Part shown: positions 45,971 through 57,118 of the stretch, in pieces
Layout: the number at the start of each line of letters is the position of its first letter
Numbering within the stretch: the stretch's first letter is position 1
DNA from: Lithodes maja
Lineage: Eukaryota; Arthropoda; Malacostraca; Decapoda; Lithodidae
Length of the DNA: 64,000 bases
Reading direction: 5' to 3'
Assembly (NCBI GenBank): GCA_037953745.1
Contig: JBAKBP010012996.1
Span: 1 to 64,000 of the forward strand
Notes under the pieces: model-generated
Told to the model about the DNA's origin: nothing
The model's database searches: none
Seen by the model: only the letters and a program-made list of their open reading frames with translations
Program-made: the position numbers and the translations under genes

Positions 45971-47277
45971 TTGACGTCGCCCGTCGCCCTCGTCTTGGTT
46001 CTCGCCCTGAGGCCGGGGTTAGCGGCTCTGCTCCTATGCGCCCTCCCCTGGCCTCTACGGATAGGGGCTCTCCTCCCTTCCGCCCGCTTTCCTAGCCCGG
46101 CCGACTTCCTCTTACGTTGTCCTCTCCGCGTGCGGTTGTTCGTGCTGTCGCTGGCCCTCTGCTCCCTCCTACACTGTCCAGGAGGGTCCGCCTGGGTGTC
46201 GTTGCTTCTCCTACTTCACCTGCTTCCGTGCCTCTTCTTCCTTCACGGTCTCGTCCCACGGTGGGGGTCCCTCCCTCCTCCGCCTCGGTGTCGGGCCGCC
46301 CTGTTCTCTCAGCCCCGGGGGTCCTTGCTCTGTTTCCCCCCGCGGCTCCTTCTGGCCTCCTTTCACCCGGCCGGCCTTCCCCCTCCCGTCGTCCTGCTCC
46401 TCCTCCTTCTTCTCTTCCTGCCCTTCACTTCCCGTCTCGCCTGGGGGGTACCCCTCCTCTTGCCTCGGTGAGGTTTCGGGGTCCCCCTTTCTCGGGAGCT
46501 GTCGTGTCGCTGGAAGAGGGGGATGGTGCTGTTTCCCCCTCGGCCGTTCGTGTTCGGGGACGGGTCCCTCTACGGCGACACGGCCGTCGTCGCTCGCCTT
46601 CCTTGGGCCGCGACGCTGCTGGTTCGTGTCGTGGGTCTCGCTCCCGCTCACGCTTGTCCCTGCGGGCCGACCCTTCTGGGTGGGGGGGGGGGGGGGTCGC
46701 CTCTCTCGATTCGATTGTTGGCTTTGCAGGGCTGGGTTGTGTCACGCTTCGACGGGTGCTTGGCATCGTTGGACGCCTCCCTCTTCTCGCGCTTCTTGGC
46801 GGTGCCTCAACCTCAGCGCCTCGCCCTTCCTACCCCTGCTACGGTCCCGCACCCTTCTGCAGGCCTACGCTCTGGTCAGACTTCAGCCGCACTGACCTCC
46901 TTCCGGCTGTTCAGTCCCTGGCTGTGTTGACGGGTCTGTCCTCCTATGGGACGGGTTTGTGCGACGCCAGTACGCCTGGCTTCGCCGTCGTGCTCGGTCG
47001 CCCTCTCCCCTTGGCGGCCTGGTTTGCTGTGGCCTTCGCCTTCACACCGTGCCATCGACGGCTCTCCTTCGGTCCCTCCCTTAGGTTACTAGCCTTGACG
47101 TTGGACTGGGGTCGTCCCTGCTTTTGCCTCCTCTTGTGTCTGTCGGCAGGTTGGCCGGCGCGTTCTGGTCCTGGATGGGCGCGCCCATTCTTGAACTTTG
47201 TTCTATTGCTCCCCCGTTCTTCTCTCACCCGGATCAGGCCTCTGTCGCCACGGTTTTTCCCTTGCGACAGAGGGTGA
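45971..47277 (+). pseudogene. Probable DIRS ORF1 (Gag-like) region
   Basis: Long overlapping GC-rich frames rich in Pro, Arg and Ser lie where DIRS elements place ORF1. Near 46950 a phrase FVRRQYAWLRRRARSP appears in one frame, in the style of the basic C-terminal part of DIRS Gag. The frame cannot be followed continuously and no catalytic domain is expected. The composition alone keeps many frames open, so the boundaries are uncertain. Confidence 0.35.
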
Positions 47278-47993
47278 CGGACTTCTTGTCTTGTCTTTCG
47301 GTTCCCTCCAGCCGTCTGTCCCCGCCTGCGGCTTTTCGGGGCGTCTGCGCCAGGCGCTCTTCGCGAGGGTTTGGACCGCGTTCTGCGGGTCCACCTTCGG
47401 CTCGCGGTGTCTTTGGTTCCCGAGCTGAAGGCGGTTTTGTGCGCGGCTACTCGGCGCCGCCCGACAGTGCGGTCCTCGTTCTGCCGGCCGGCCCCCTTGG
47501 ATATTCGTCAGGGTTTGTTGTCCTCTGCGCTATATACGTCGGGGTTGTTTCAGCTGGTTGCTTGGGTATGCTCGCTTCTCTGTCGGCGGCCCCTGCTTCC
47601 GACACGCGACGACGCGCTGTGTCGTTGCGTTCCCTGCTTCCGTCCCGCACCGTCGTGCTGTGTCGCACGCGGGGTCTTCTCAGTCCCGTCCTTCTGCCGG
47701 TCCTCTTCGGGGTGCTGCTACGAGTGCTGCCGCCTTGCGCGGCCGCAGGACTGGGACGTTGCAGGCCAGTGCGTCGATTCCGCCTCGCCCTTCTGTTCTT
47801 GCCCCTTTCATCCCCGCTGTGTCGGGGCTGGCCGGTCTTCCACTTCCGGCCGCCCTTCGACGTGGTCTGCCCCGCGCCGGCCTGGGGTTGGGGGGGGGGG
47901 GGGGTCGAGGTCGACGTGGCGCTCGTGCCCGCACGGCCCGTACCGAGGGTACCTCTGCGTCAACACAATGTGTAGTTCTCTGGGTCGGCCTCC

Positions 47994-49935
47994 TTGTTCT
48001 CCTTCTCGCCTGGCCGACCGGGTCGCTCCCCTCCTCTCGGGTGCTCCCTCGGGTTGTTTTTGCCCTTGCGCCCCTCGGTTGCCGCGAGGGACGTTGGGGG
48101 CGGCGGGTTGCGCGGTGGGGTCTCACCTGGTGGTGGACGTCTCGACCCCCTTTCCGCTCTTGTCACCGACGCCGGCCCATCTCTTCGGTGGTGGCCCACG
48201 TGCTCACTTCCATGCCCGAGCTGGGTAGCGTCGAGGGAGTTGGCCGCCGGTCGGCCGGTTTTCCTCTCCCGTGTCTTTCTGGTCCCGTCGACGGACTGCG
48301 ACGCGATGCGACCGTTGGTGGTTCTGTCGGCCCTCAACGGGCGCGTCGTGCTCACACGGTTTCGGATGCTGCCGGTACCCCTGGTACGCCTGGCCCTGTG
48401 CCCTCTGTCGTGGATTGTATCACTGGCCCTCCCGGATGCGTCTTGGCTCGTTCCTCTCCATCCTCTCTTCCAGCGATTCTTGGCCGTTCGGTCTTCCGAT
48501 CGTGTGTTCCTGTTCGCCGGCCTTCCCTTCGGTCTCCACATCGCGCCGCGGTTCTTCTCCGCGCATGTGGGGCAGGCTCTGGGTCCTCTCCTCAGGAGCG
48601 GGCTCCGGCTCCTGTTTTCCTTGGCCGACTGGTTGGTAGTTTCCGAAGCCCTCGGCCTGTGCGTTGGCGACGCCCTCACAGTCGTTCGCACCGTCGCACG
48701 GTTAGGGTTCCCCTTTTGGTGTTCCCGATTCACGCTTGACCCCGTCGCGTGTCGTGCCATGGGTCGGTCTCGCATGGGTTTTCTCCGGCGCTACGGTGAC
48801 CCGGGGTCTGCCGACCGCGGTGCACCTTCGGTGGAAGGTCTTCGCCGTGTTGCACTCGGTCTCCCTCCTGGGGTGGCTCTGGGACTCGTTCGTGGGTTCG
48901 CTGCTTTGGGCCGCTCTGCCCCTTTCCTTAGGGTGCCTCTGGCTCCTCCGCCTCCTCCTCATGGGCCCTGTGGTGTTTCCGTTGCCCCTCTGGGTCGGCT
49001 CCTGCCGCTCCTGCGTCCCGTTCGCTGACGCTTCGGTCTCTGGGTTGCTCCGGGCTCGCTCTCTGCAGCTGTGCCCTGGTCCGCCCCCCCCGCCGACGGT
49101 CTGGGTAGCCACAGATCCGTCGAGCGAGGTTGGGTGGGGTTCCCGATCGACCCTGGGACGTCCACTTCCTGGCTGATGGGTGGGTCTCCCTCCACTTACC
49201 CATCTATGCCCTCGGACTGTTGGTTCCTCTGTTCTTCCTGCGGGACCACGCGCTGGCCCTTCGGGGTCAGTCGGTGGCCTTCGGGTTAGACGCTCAGACA
49301 GGCTGTCCCCTGTTTTCCTTCTGCGGGGGTTCCTCCAGGTCGTTGACTCTATTGGGGGTCTCGGTGGAGTTGTTCTTCCTCGCGGCCCGACACCCCTTCT
49401 CCTTGCATGCCTCCTCCCTGCCCGGGCCTGCCACCCTGTGGGCGGCCGCCCTGTCGTGAGGGCAGGGCGTTCTTGTTGGATGGGCGATGCAACGGACTGT
49501 GTTCACCGACCTCGCGGCTTCCTGAGGTGTTCCGGAGGTCGCCTTGTTCGCATCGGGGGTGCCGCGCCAGTTGCCTTTGGACCTCTCCCTCCGGCCTCGC
49601 GCTCCGGGGGGGGTCCGGCCGCTTTCATGGTGGCCTGGTACAGGTGGCGGTCGATATACATCTTTCCGCCCCCGGCCGCGCTGTTGCTGTGCCCAGTCCT
49701 CGCGAGGCTGCGGCTGTGCCCCGGCTGCGTCGGGCTCCTCGCGCCTCTGTGGCCGGCCCGGGCTTGGTCCGCCCGGTTGCCGCGGTGGTGCCCGAGTCCG
49801 GTCCCTCTACCTGTCTCCGGCTTCCACTTGGGCTCGGTTGGGGACCTGCGGCCCTCGTTGGCCTTCGCATCGTGCTTGTTCATGTGGCACGGTGGCTCCC
49901 GGTCCCGGGCCGGGCCCTGGCCGGGCCCGGACTGA
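47994..49935 (+). pseudogene. DIRS reverse transcriptase-RNase H, frameshifted
   Basis: The 47994-49028 frame has the DIRS RT series: SLALPDASWLVPLHP, then FAGLPFGLHIAPRFF (near 48520-48560), then LFSLADWLVVSEA (48609-48650). The last should contain the catalytic DD but reads AD. RNase H appears in another frame at 49160-49430: HLPIYALGLLVPLFF...GQSVAFGLDAQTG...FCGGSSRSL. The post-RNase-H segment YIFPPPAALLLCPVLARL...LLAPLWPARAW appears in a third frame near 49655-49770. So at least two frameshifts and a changed active site disable it. I saw no methyltransferase domain of the kind some DIRS elements carry. Confidence 0.85.
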
Positions 49936-49939
49936 CCTC

Positions 49940-51008
49940 CTGCTGCGTTCCTGGCCGTCTTCTCCTTGGGGGCCTTCCGGGTCCCGCTGGAGGTCTTTTC
50001 CTAGGTGGCTACGGGCCACTCGCCTGCCTGTTGGCTCTCCTTCCCTCGTCCTCCGCTCCTTGTTTCACCTCTTCCGTACACGTCACTTTCGAGTCGATGC
50101 TATACGTCCCCACTTGTCTGCCGTCCGGGGGCTCTTTGGGTCCGTCGCTCGGCTGGTCGTTCTGACACAGGTGCTGGATTCCTTCCTGACGGCTGCCTTC
50201 CGGGATCGACCTCCTCCGCGCCAGGTCCCTCCGCAGTGGGATCTGGGGAGGGCTCTGGTCCTTCTGGCTTCGCCCTCGTCTACAAGGGCCGCTACGCCAG
50301 TTTTGTTGCTCGGGGTTCCGCTCTTCCTTGTCGCTCTGGCCACTGGGGTTCGGGTGTCTGCCCTAGCGGCATTGTCGTGGCCCCGGGACTGCGTGCGATT
50401 CTCCCCGTCCTTGCATGGCGTCTCGTTCGCCTCCTCCCCTCCTTTTGTTGCCACACTTGGGAGGGCGGCCCCCGCTTTCCGGCCTTTCGCCGTCCAGGCT
50501 TTCCGGCTTGGGCATCCTCGCCATGTGTTGTGCCCGGTGTCGGCCTTGCGCTCCTCTGTTGCGTCTGTGGCGCCGCCTTCGGGTCCTGCTGTGTGGGTGT
50601 CTCCTCGGACGGGTGGGAGGCTCTCGCAGGTGCAGATGGGGCGCCGCGTTCGTCGGACCGTTCGTGCCCGTCGCCCTGTTTGTAGGGTTTCTGCGCACGA
50701 TGTCAGATCCTTTGCTGCCTCCTTCCGGTTCCTGCCACGTCGATCCTTACCTGCCTTCGCCTCAGCGGTTTTGTGGGTCTTCTATCAATTCCTTCATCTC
50801 CTCCTACCTCTCCGTGTCCAGTGTTCGACCCCCTCGGCTGGTGTTTGCTCTCGGGGGTCGTGTTTCCTGGTGCTCTGGCGAAGATCCCTGGTCTTCCCCC
50901 CTTGTCCCTCGTTCTTTTCCTTTGTTTTATATGACAAAGGGGGGGGGGGTGTACGGGTTTGCAACACTGGATTGCAAGTTTGGGATTGTGTATTGTTCCA
51001 GTACATAA
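49940..51008 (+). pseudogene. DIRS tyrosine recombinase, one frameshift
   Basis: The frame passing 50100-50760 has the N-terminal core (AIRPHLSAVRGLFGS; PPPRQVPPQWDLGRAL). The first catalytic Arg lies in ALATGVRVSALAAL (near 50355), then HVLCPVSALRSS, and the H-x-x-R box SAHDVRSFAASF (50692-50727). Near 50765 the frame shifts; the catalytic Tyr then lies in SSINSFISSYLSVSS (codon at 50815-50817). The enzyme would insert a circular DNA copy by site-specific-like recombination. All four key residues can be found but not in one frame. Confidence 0.87.
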
Positions 51009-51280
51009 GTGTTTTTGCCACATTGAAAATTGTGTTTGTTGGTTTTTGAAGAAAAGGGATTTTGGGTACAGTACCTTTTTGGTTTCAGACAAGTCTATGT
51101 TTTTGCATTACTATGAATGACGGGCATGTGTTAAAACTGTTCTTTTTAGCTACTCCTCAGTTTTTCACTCTTTTATTAGACTCTCTTGTTTAAATTGTGT
51201 CTTTGTCATTCATACTTTTGTTTTATGCATTTTTTTTTTGGTAGGTTGGGCTTGGATGTCCTCCTCCTATTTGTTATGCA

Positions 51281-51393
51281 GCCTTGACGTTGGATTTGCC
51301 AAGACTACTAACAAATTGGGAGGTTTGACGTACCTCCCAACCTACCAAATAGGAAAACCTACTATTTGGTAGTAGTCTTGGAAAATCCAACGT
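51281..51393 (+). other. DIRS internal complementary region
   Basis: 51281-51316 is the exact reverse complement of the left end (43615-43650), and 51317-51393 is the exact reverse complement of the right end (51727-51803). It therefore records the sequence of the two element ends joined, the template used to form the circle in DIRS elements. Confidence 0.96.
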
Positions 51394-51458
51394 ACATAAT
51401 ACCCTCCCTCACGCCGGACCCCTGCCCATCCGCGTTCTTCTGCTGACGTGAGATGTGA

Positions 51459-51803
51459 TAACAAGAGAGGGTCGCTCATGCGCACGTTCGACAGGGATCT
51501 GCACATGACGGAACACGGGATGGGCCTTAAGCGGTAACTAAGGTGAACCCCTTTTTCTTCTCTTCTATGCTTTTTTCACCTTCGGTGGTAGTTTTGGTTC
51601 ATGTACAACGTCTCCTAGAGCAAGATAAGGAGTAGACTCTAGACGTTTTCTTTTTAACTGCGGTTGGAATGACGACATAGCAGTCAAAATAGACAAGTCG
51701 TCATTGCAATTAGGTTAATAGCCTTGACGTTGGATTTTCCAAGACTACTACCAAATAGTAGGTTTTCCTATTTGGTAGGTTGGGAGGTACGTCAAACCTC
51801 CCA
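51459..51803 (-). repeat. DIRS right inverted terminal repeat with extension
   Basis: 51459-51754 mirrors the left repeat. The final ~49 bp (ending GTCAAACCTCCCA) has no counterpart at the left end, as is usual for the unequal ends of DIRS elements. Confidence 0.94.
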
Positions 51804-53549
51804 GTAATGGCATAAATGTTACAACGGAAAGCGCTAGCTCCAACCTCTGAAGTATATTCCCAGTGAACAAAGAACACAAATACTCTACAGAGTTCTATAT
51901 GCAATAATAGGCTATCAAACTCTCAATAAATGTGCGTCTACTCTAGGCTTAATGTTATGTGAAAACAGCCTATTACTACCTATAACCGAAGGTGCTTGGT
52001 TATGGTATGCAAAGTAAGGTGGTAAGGGAAGTTACAGCTTACGTTACTTTTAATCAATAAATGTCAGGCACTCCTGCATGAAAGAAAGTGCACTAAAGTC
52101 CTTCAACACTAACAAGGAATCTTCTTTAAATGTTAGATGTTATAAAGATGCTCGTATCGGAAATGGAACCCAAAAAGGCAGGCAGCGGAACAATGCTCGT
52201 GCAGGCTATGCACACAAAAAGGCAGAATATATAATGCCGTCGGAGCCAAGAATATCCTAAACACTACAACACTAATAATAATCGCCACGACAATGCAGTA
52301 TTCCTATCAACAAAAAGAGCCTAAGTCGTTTGTGTCTCAATACATCAAACTAGGCTGCGAAATGCTTGTGTAATCATAAATGGGTATGCATAAAAAGAGT
52401 AATTAGGTTAATATACTTAATGTCTACTATGATTGATAAAGTCTAGCTAGAGTCAATGATACGAGATACTGGTGCGCATGGCATGCTGCATAGCCTAGTG
52501 CAAATCTCAAGTCTGTGTGTCAAATATTACGTTATAATGAAGGGTAGCTCTCTTGAGAAACCTTAATACCGAAGTATAAAGCGTTCTCCTGGCGTACCTC
52601 AAAGACAAACAATCGAGACCAGAACAGTGCAGAATGGTATAGGCAAAAAGCCCTCATTCGTGCATGCTCTACTCTCAATGGCACACAGACTAGAATTTAC
52701 TCAATCAACTCCAATTCTCAGGTATGTCGTGCCGCTTTTTACTGAAGCCAGCACTCATAGGAAACAATACCTAGGATATCAGACTCCCAGTCTAGCATTA
52801 TCTAATCCAGCAGACACACTAATAATTATAGGAAGCGGCAATATGAAAGCCAACCAATGCTTCGTGATCCACTTATCTTAACAACTAACATACACAGGTT
52901 ATATCAGACCTTAACACACAATACAACTGGCCAGCATGAAGCTGATTTTGCAGAGTTAACCAGAGGGGATATAATGTTAATAAAGGTGGTGAAAGATATG
53001 GAAAATGAGAGATAGGCAGAGGAAAAGATTCTCAGGGGCGGAGCGGGAATAGATAGCAAGGGAAAAAAGATGAGTGTGTTCTAGAAACCAGATCTGAGGG
53101 AGAGAGTGGCGAGGAACCAGTATATATACTCGCACTAGCTCGAGCCGCGTGGGAAAAAGGCGGTTACAAGTCGACTAACCACTAACAAAGCTGTGCAGCA
53201 TGGTAAGGACCTCCCTCCACCAACCCCCGCGAGGCAGCCAGCCGTGACGTCATCGAGCGGGACAAAAAACACTGCGCGCCCCCTCTCACTCTGTTCTACT
53301 CCCTCTCTCTCTCCCAGATCCTATCATTACTAGTTAATGACAAAACATATACTTTACAATTAAATATATAAAGCCTTGACATGGGCGAAAACAAAGAGCC
53401 TTTCTGGACTGCCCATGACACGAGCTTTCATATGAAATAAAGCACACTCTAATACATAAACTGTAGCCCCATCCACTGCCCTGGCGATCCTAGCGAGTCA
53501 CTGTACGACAAGCCATGCGGTTCTAACGGAGTGGTCAACGTCACAAGAC

Positions 53550-56500
53550 CAGCGGAAGAACGATCAACAGGAGGAGGCTAAAGCTGGAGTTGGTTTTAAG
53601 AGTTTTGACTCGGCGGCTCTCCTGGGTGATTCAGTATTAGCACCATTACTTAATTCTGGAGTAGCCCCTGGGCCTGTCATCGAGAGTGACGAGGCTGGGC
53701 ATGACGAGTCTCCACGACAGCAACGTTATGTACATCGAGAGAGACAGAGGGAGCAGCCCAGTATCGGGGAAGGTCATGCATTGCTCCGGGAGCAGTTAGA
53801 TCGCTTGGCACCCTCAGATATACGTCGGTTGCAACTAGAGGACCCTGAGCTCCAAACGTGTGCTAATGGAGCTGTAGAGCTCGACGAGGACGGCGATGCA
53901 CAGCCAGGAGATTTTTTTTATTTAGAAGGCATCCTCTATAGGCGTTTTCAAGACCCTAAACGTAGTTGGCAAGAGGGGTCCGGAGTAGTGGACCAGTTGG
54001 TGGTGCCACGGGAGTGCAGGGATAGCCTACTGAGGTTGGCGCATGACATATCACTGGCAGGACATCTAGGGGTGAGAAAAACGGTGGCGGCTTTAGAAAA
54101 ATTGTTTTGGTGGCCGGGGTTGAAGGGGCAGGTGGTAACCTGGATAGCAAGGTGTCATACGTGCCAGAGGGTTGGAAAACCTAACCAAACAATTCCGAAA
54201 GCCCCGTTGCACCCCATTCCTGTCAGTGGACCGCCCTTCAGTAAGGTCATCATTGATATGGTCGGACCCCTACCCCCTACTAGTGCCGGTAATAAATTTC
54301 TATTAACTATCATGGATGTGGCCACTCGTTATCCTGATGCATATCCAATGAGAAATGGCACGGCAAAAACTGTTGTCCGGAACCTGCTCTTGTATTGCTC
54401 GCAGTATGGTTACCCGCAAGAGGTGCAATCGGACCAAGGTTCTAATTTTACATCTAATCTGTTCAAACAAACTATGATTCAGCATGGCATCAGCACTGTT
54501 GTCTCTTCTGCGTATCATCCGGAGAGTCAAGGGGTGTTGGAGAGGTGGCACGCCACGCTGAAAAGCATGCTTCGATGTTACTGCGCAGAGAACGGAAAGG
54601 ATTGGGACCTTGGTCTGCTGTATGTTTTGTTCGCGGCAAGAGAAGTACCTGGAGAGAGTCTCGGTTTCAGTCCGAATGAGCTTGTTTTCGGACATCAGGT
54701 GAGGGGCCCTCTTCACATGGCAAAGGAGATTTGGGAGGGTACCGCTAAGCCATATTCTATGTTGAGATACGTCCTCGAGAGCAGAGAGAGAATGCTTAGA
54801 AGTCTGGAGCTGGCCGGGCGTAATTTGGTGAGTTCGCAGGCCCGAACGAAGGACAGGTACGATACTAAGGCGAAACTCCGGGATTTTCAGGTAGGTTAAG
54901 AGGTGTTGGTCCTGTTGCCTTTGTCAGGTCATCCTCTGGCTGCCAAGTACGCTGGGCCTTATCGGGTGGTGTCTAAGATCTCCGATCTAGATTACCTCGT
55001 TGCCACTCCAGACCAGAAGAAGCGTAACCAACTATGCCACATTAATTTGTTGAAGGAGTATGTGAGGCGCCCACCTGAGTCACTAGCTGTCCCTGTGTTG
55101 ACCTGCTGCGGTCATGGTGGAGAAGGAGAGGGGGGCAGCAATGATCAGGTGGATGATAACTGGGATTGTCATGTCTCGGCTGATCAGTGGGCGGGGAATT
55201 CGAGCCAATGTGCGCATGATGCTCTGGCGCACCTGCCGGAGGAACAGCAGGTGGCAGTGCAGCGCCTGTTCGATTCATACCCCACTGTATTTGCCGAGCA
55301 CCCAGGCCTCACTACTCAAGCGGTGCATGATGTCGATGTAGGAGAGCACGCCCCCTTCAAGTCGATACCTTATCGGGTGCCACCCATTAAACTCCCAGTG
55401 CTCAGGGATGAGCTGGAGTATATGCTGGCGAGAGGCTTGATCGAGAAGGGGGCAGTACGGTGGACTTCTCCTATCACTCTGCAGCCCAAACCTGATGGAA
55501 AGTTCGGTTCTGCATTGACTTTAGGCGGTTGAACAGGTTGACCCCCACCAATGCATATCCTCTTCCCCGGGTGGATGACAGTGTGGATAAGATCGGGAAA
55601 GCAAGGTACTTGACCAAGGTAGACCTCGTCAAAGGCTACTGGCAAGTACCACTGTCTGAGCGGGCAAAAGAGGTGTGCGGGTTTGTGGTGGATGGCAGTA
55701 CTTACCGTTGCAACGTGATGCCATATGGTCTGAAAAATGCACCGGCCACTTTCCAGAGCTTAATGAACGACATCGTAGCAGACATCCCAAACTGTACTGT
55801 CTACCTTGATGACGTGATCATTTATGACAACGATTTCCAAAGTCACTGTGAGCACATAGAAGCCTTATTTAGTCAACTTAGGAAAGCAGGCTTGGTGGTT
55901 AATCTGGGCAAGTGTGACTTTGTGCAAGCCACGGTGCAGTATCTGGGGTTTGTGGTTGGGTTAGGGCAGGTGAGCCCGCCCCAACAGAAGATACAGGCTA
56001 TCGACTTGTTCCCCAGGCCGACCACCAAGCGGCAGATCATGAGATTTTTGGGCATGATTGGGTATTACCGCCGCTTTATAAGAGGCTATTCTACTGTGTT
56101 AGCTCCTTTGACAGATCTACTAGCTAAAGATAAAAAGTTCCGCTGGGCACCTGAGTGTGAGCAGGCGTTTCGAGTAGTTAAACACCTTTTATGCACTCAC
56201 CCTATCCTCAGGGCCCCGGACTTTGAACGACCATTTCAGTTGGCGACTGATGCCAGCGGAGTAGGGGCTGGTGCCGTACTTTTGCAGACAGACGAGGAAG
56301 GTCTTGAGCATCCAGTCAGTTTCTTTTCAAAGAAATTTAATTCAGCACAGAAAAACTATTCGGTTGTTGAAAAGGAACTGCTGGCAATCGTGTTAGCGCT
56401 CAGACACTTTGAGGTCTATGTTCCTGCATATGGGCCAGTCGTGGTAGTGTATACCGACCACCACCCGCTTAAATTCCTCAATCAATTCCACAACCGGAAT

Positions 56501-56616
56501 ATGAGGCTGACCAGATGGTCGCTCATGTTGCAAGAGTACAACTTAGACATTCGCCATATTGCCGGTTGTGAGAATGTGATTGCAGACTGTTTGTCGCGGG
56601 AGGAGGATCCGGGGTA
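53550..56616 (+). pseudogene. Element A pol: integrase-RT-RNase H, one stop and one frameshift
   Basis: The frame continues from 37566 as QRKNDQQEEAKAG. Integrase has the zinc module HDISLAGHLGV...CHTCQ, then IIDMVGPLPP, QSDQGSNF and SQGVLERWH for the DDE triad. The frame is stopped by TAA at 54897-54899, where C has CAA (QKV). The same frame resumes with the GPY module (YAGPYRVV). One base is missing near 55502, inside KPDGKVRFCIDF. RT continues at 55529 with FQSLMNDIVADIPNCTVYLDDVIIY, and RNase H with LATDASGVGAG and YTDHHPLKF, ending at 56616. Otherwise it is well preserved, so inactivation was slight apart from the insertion of element B. Confidence 0.93.
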
Positions 56617-56619
56617 GGC

Positions 56620-57118
56620 TACCACAGTATGTTGGTATAGCCTCCTGTCTTGGCTCGCGGTGTATTTTTGCGCTGGTGCTTGTTGGCTCGCGTGTGTAGC
56701 ATCAGCGTAGGGTCGCAGGGCAGGAGTTGTTGGCTTTGATTAGAAGAAAATTAGGCTACATCTATAGTAGCCGCCAAAAACAACATTAAAATAAAATATG
56801 AAAAATTAAATAAAACTCTTTCTTTTTAATAATTAATTTTAAGATAATATTGTAGCTGAGTACTGAGTGCAGATGATTTTCCCTCAGTAGGCTGTGCTTC
56901 TTAAAGCTCGCTCTGGGAGCACAATGTTATGAATTAATGTATTATATTTGGGAAGGGTGATAAGATTTGTTTATATAAAAATGGTGTTGTATTTTTTTTT
57001 TGAGGAGACTGAGCTTGCATTCCATGAGTGGCAGAGTGGTTAGGAGTGGCAGATTCTAGCGACATTCTGCCTGTTCAGATATGGGCTCATGGTTGAGTGT
57101 CCCATATCTTGGGGGGGG
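56620..57118 (+). other. Element A 3' untranslated region and polypurine tract
   Basis: No gene. The sequence at 57022-57106 is tRNA-like: TGGCAGAGTGGTTAGGA resembles a class II tRNA A box, and GGTTGAGTGTCCC resembles a B box. GATATGGG/CCCATATC forms an 8-bp stem. The polypurine tract CTTGGGGGGGG ends at 57118. Confidence 0.7.

Larger units (their letters stand above)
43615..51803 (+). mobile_element. DIRS-type tyrosine-recombinase retrotransposon
   Basis: About 8.19 kb, inserted cleanly in the LTR of B without target duplication. It has inverted terminal repeats (43615-43912 and 51459-51754) and a 3' extension to 51803. An internal complementary region at 51281-51393 spells the two ends joined head to tail. 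Coding is on the plus strand: a possible Gag, then RT-RNase H, then tyrosine recombinase. It is strikingly GC-rich and C/T-rich compared with the AT-rich elements around it. Several frameshifts inactivate it. There is one base of ambiguity: 43614-51802 fits equally. Confidence 0.95.
37567..53545 (-). mobile_element. Gypsy element B, RT-less deletion derivative, interrupted by DIRS
   Basis: It is bounded by LTRs (37567-39344, and 43567-53545 split) with the AGAC target duplication at 37563-37566 and 53546-53549. Removing it restores the frame of element A (SSD|QRKN). Coding is on the minus strand. Without the DIRS insertion it is about 7.8 kb. It keeps gag, protease and RNase H remnants but lacks the integrase core and all of RT, yet its LTRs are nearly identical. 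Confidence 0.95.
43567..53545 (-). repeat. Element B 5' LTR, split by the DIRS element
   Basis: The segments 43567-43614 and 51804-53545 together make a ~1790-bp LTR matching 37567-39344. The break falls within GGACTA|GTAATGG, which is intact in the other LTR. Confidence 0.95.

Noticed and set aside
45232..50698. Many long Arg/Pro-rich minus-strand frames in the DIRS element
   Set aside because: GC-rich, C/T-biased sequence suppresses stop codons on both strands; RT, RNase H and recombinase motifs are all on the plus strand.
43615..51803. CRISPR, virus or polinton explanation for the long inverted repeats
   Set aside because: The internal complementary region, RT and tyrosine recombinase together identify a DIRS retrotransposon; no capsid, DNA polymerase or spacer array is present.
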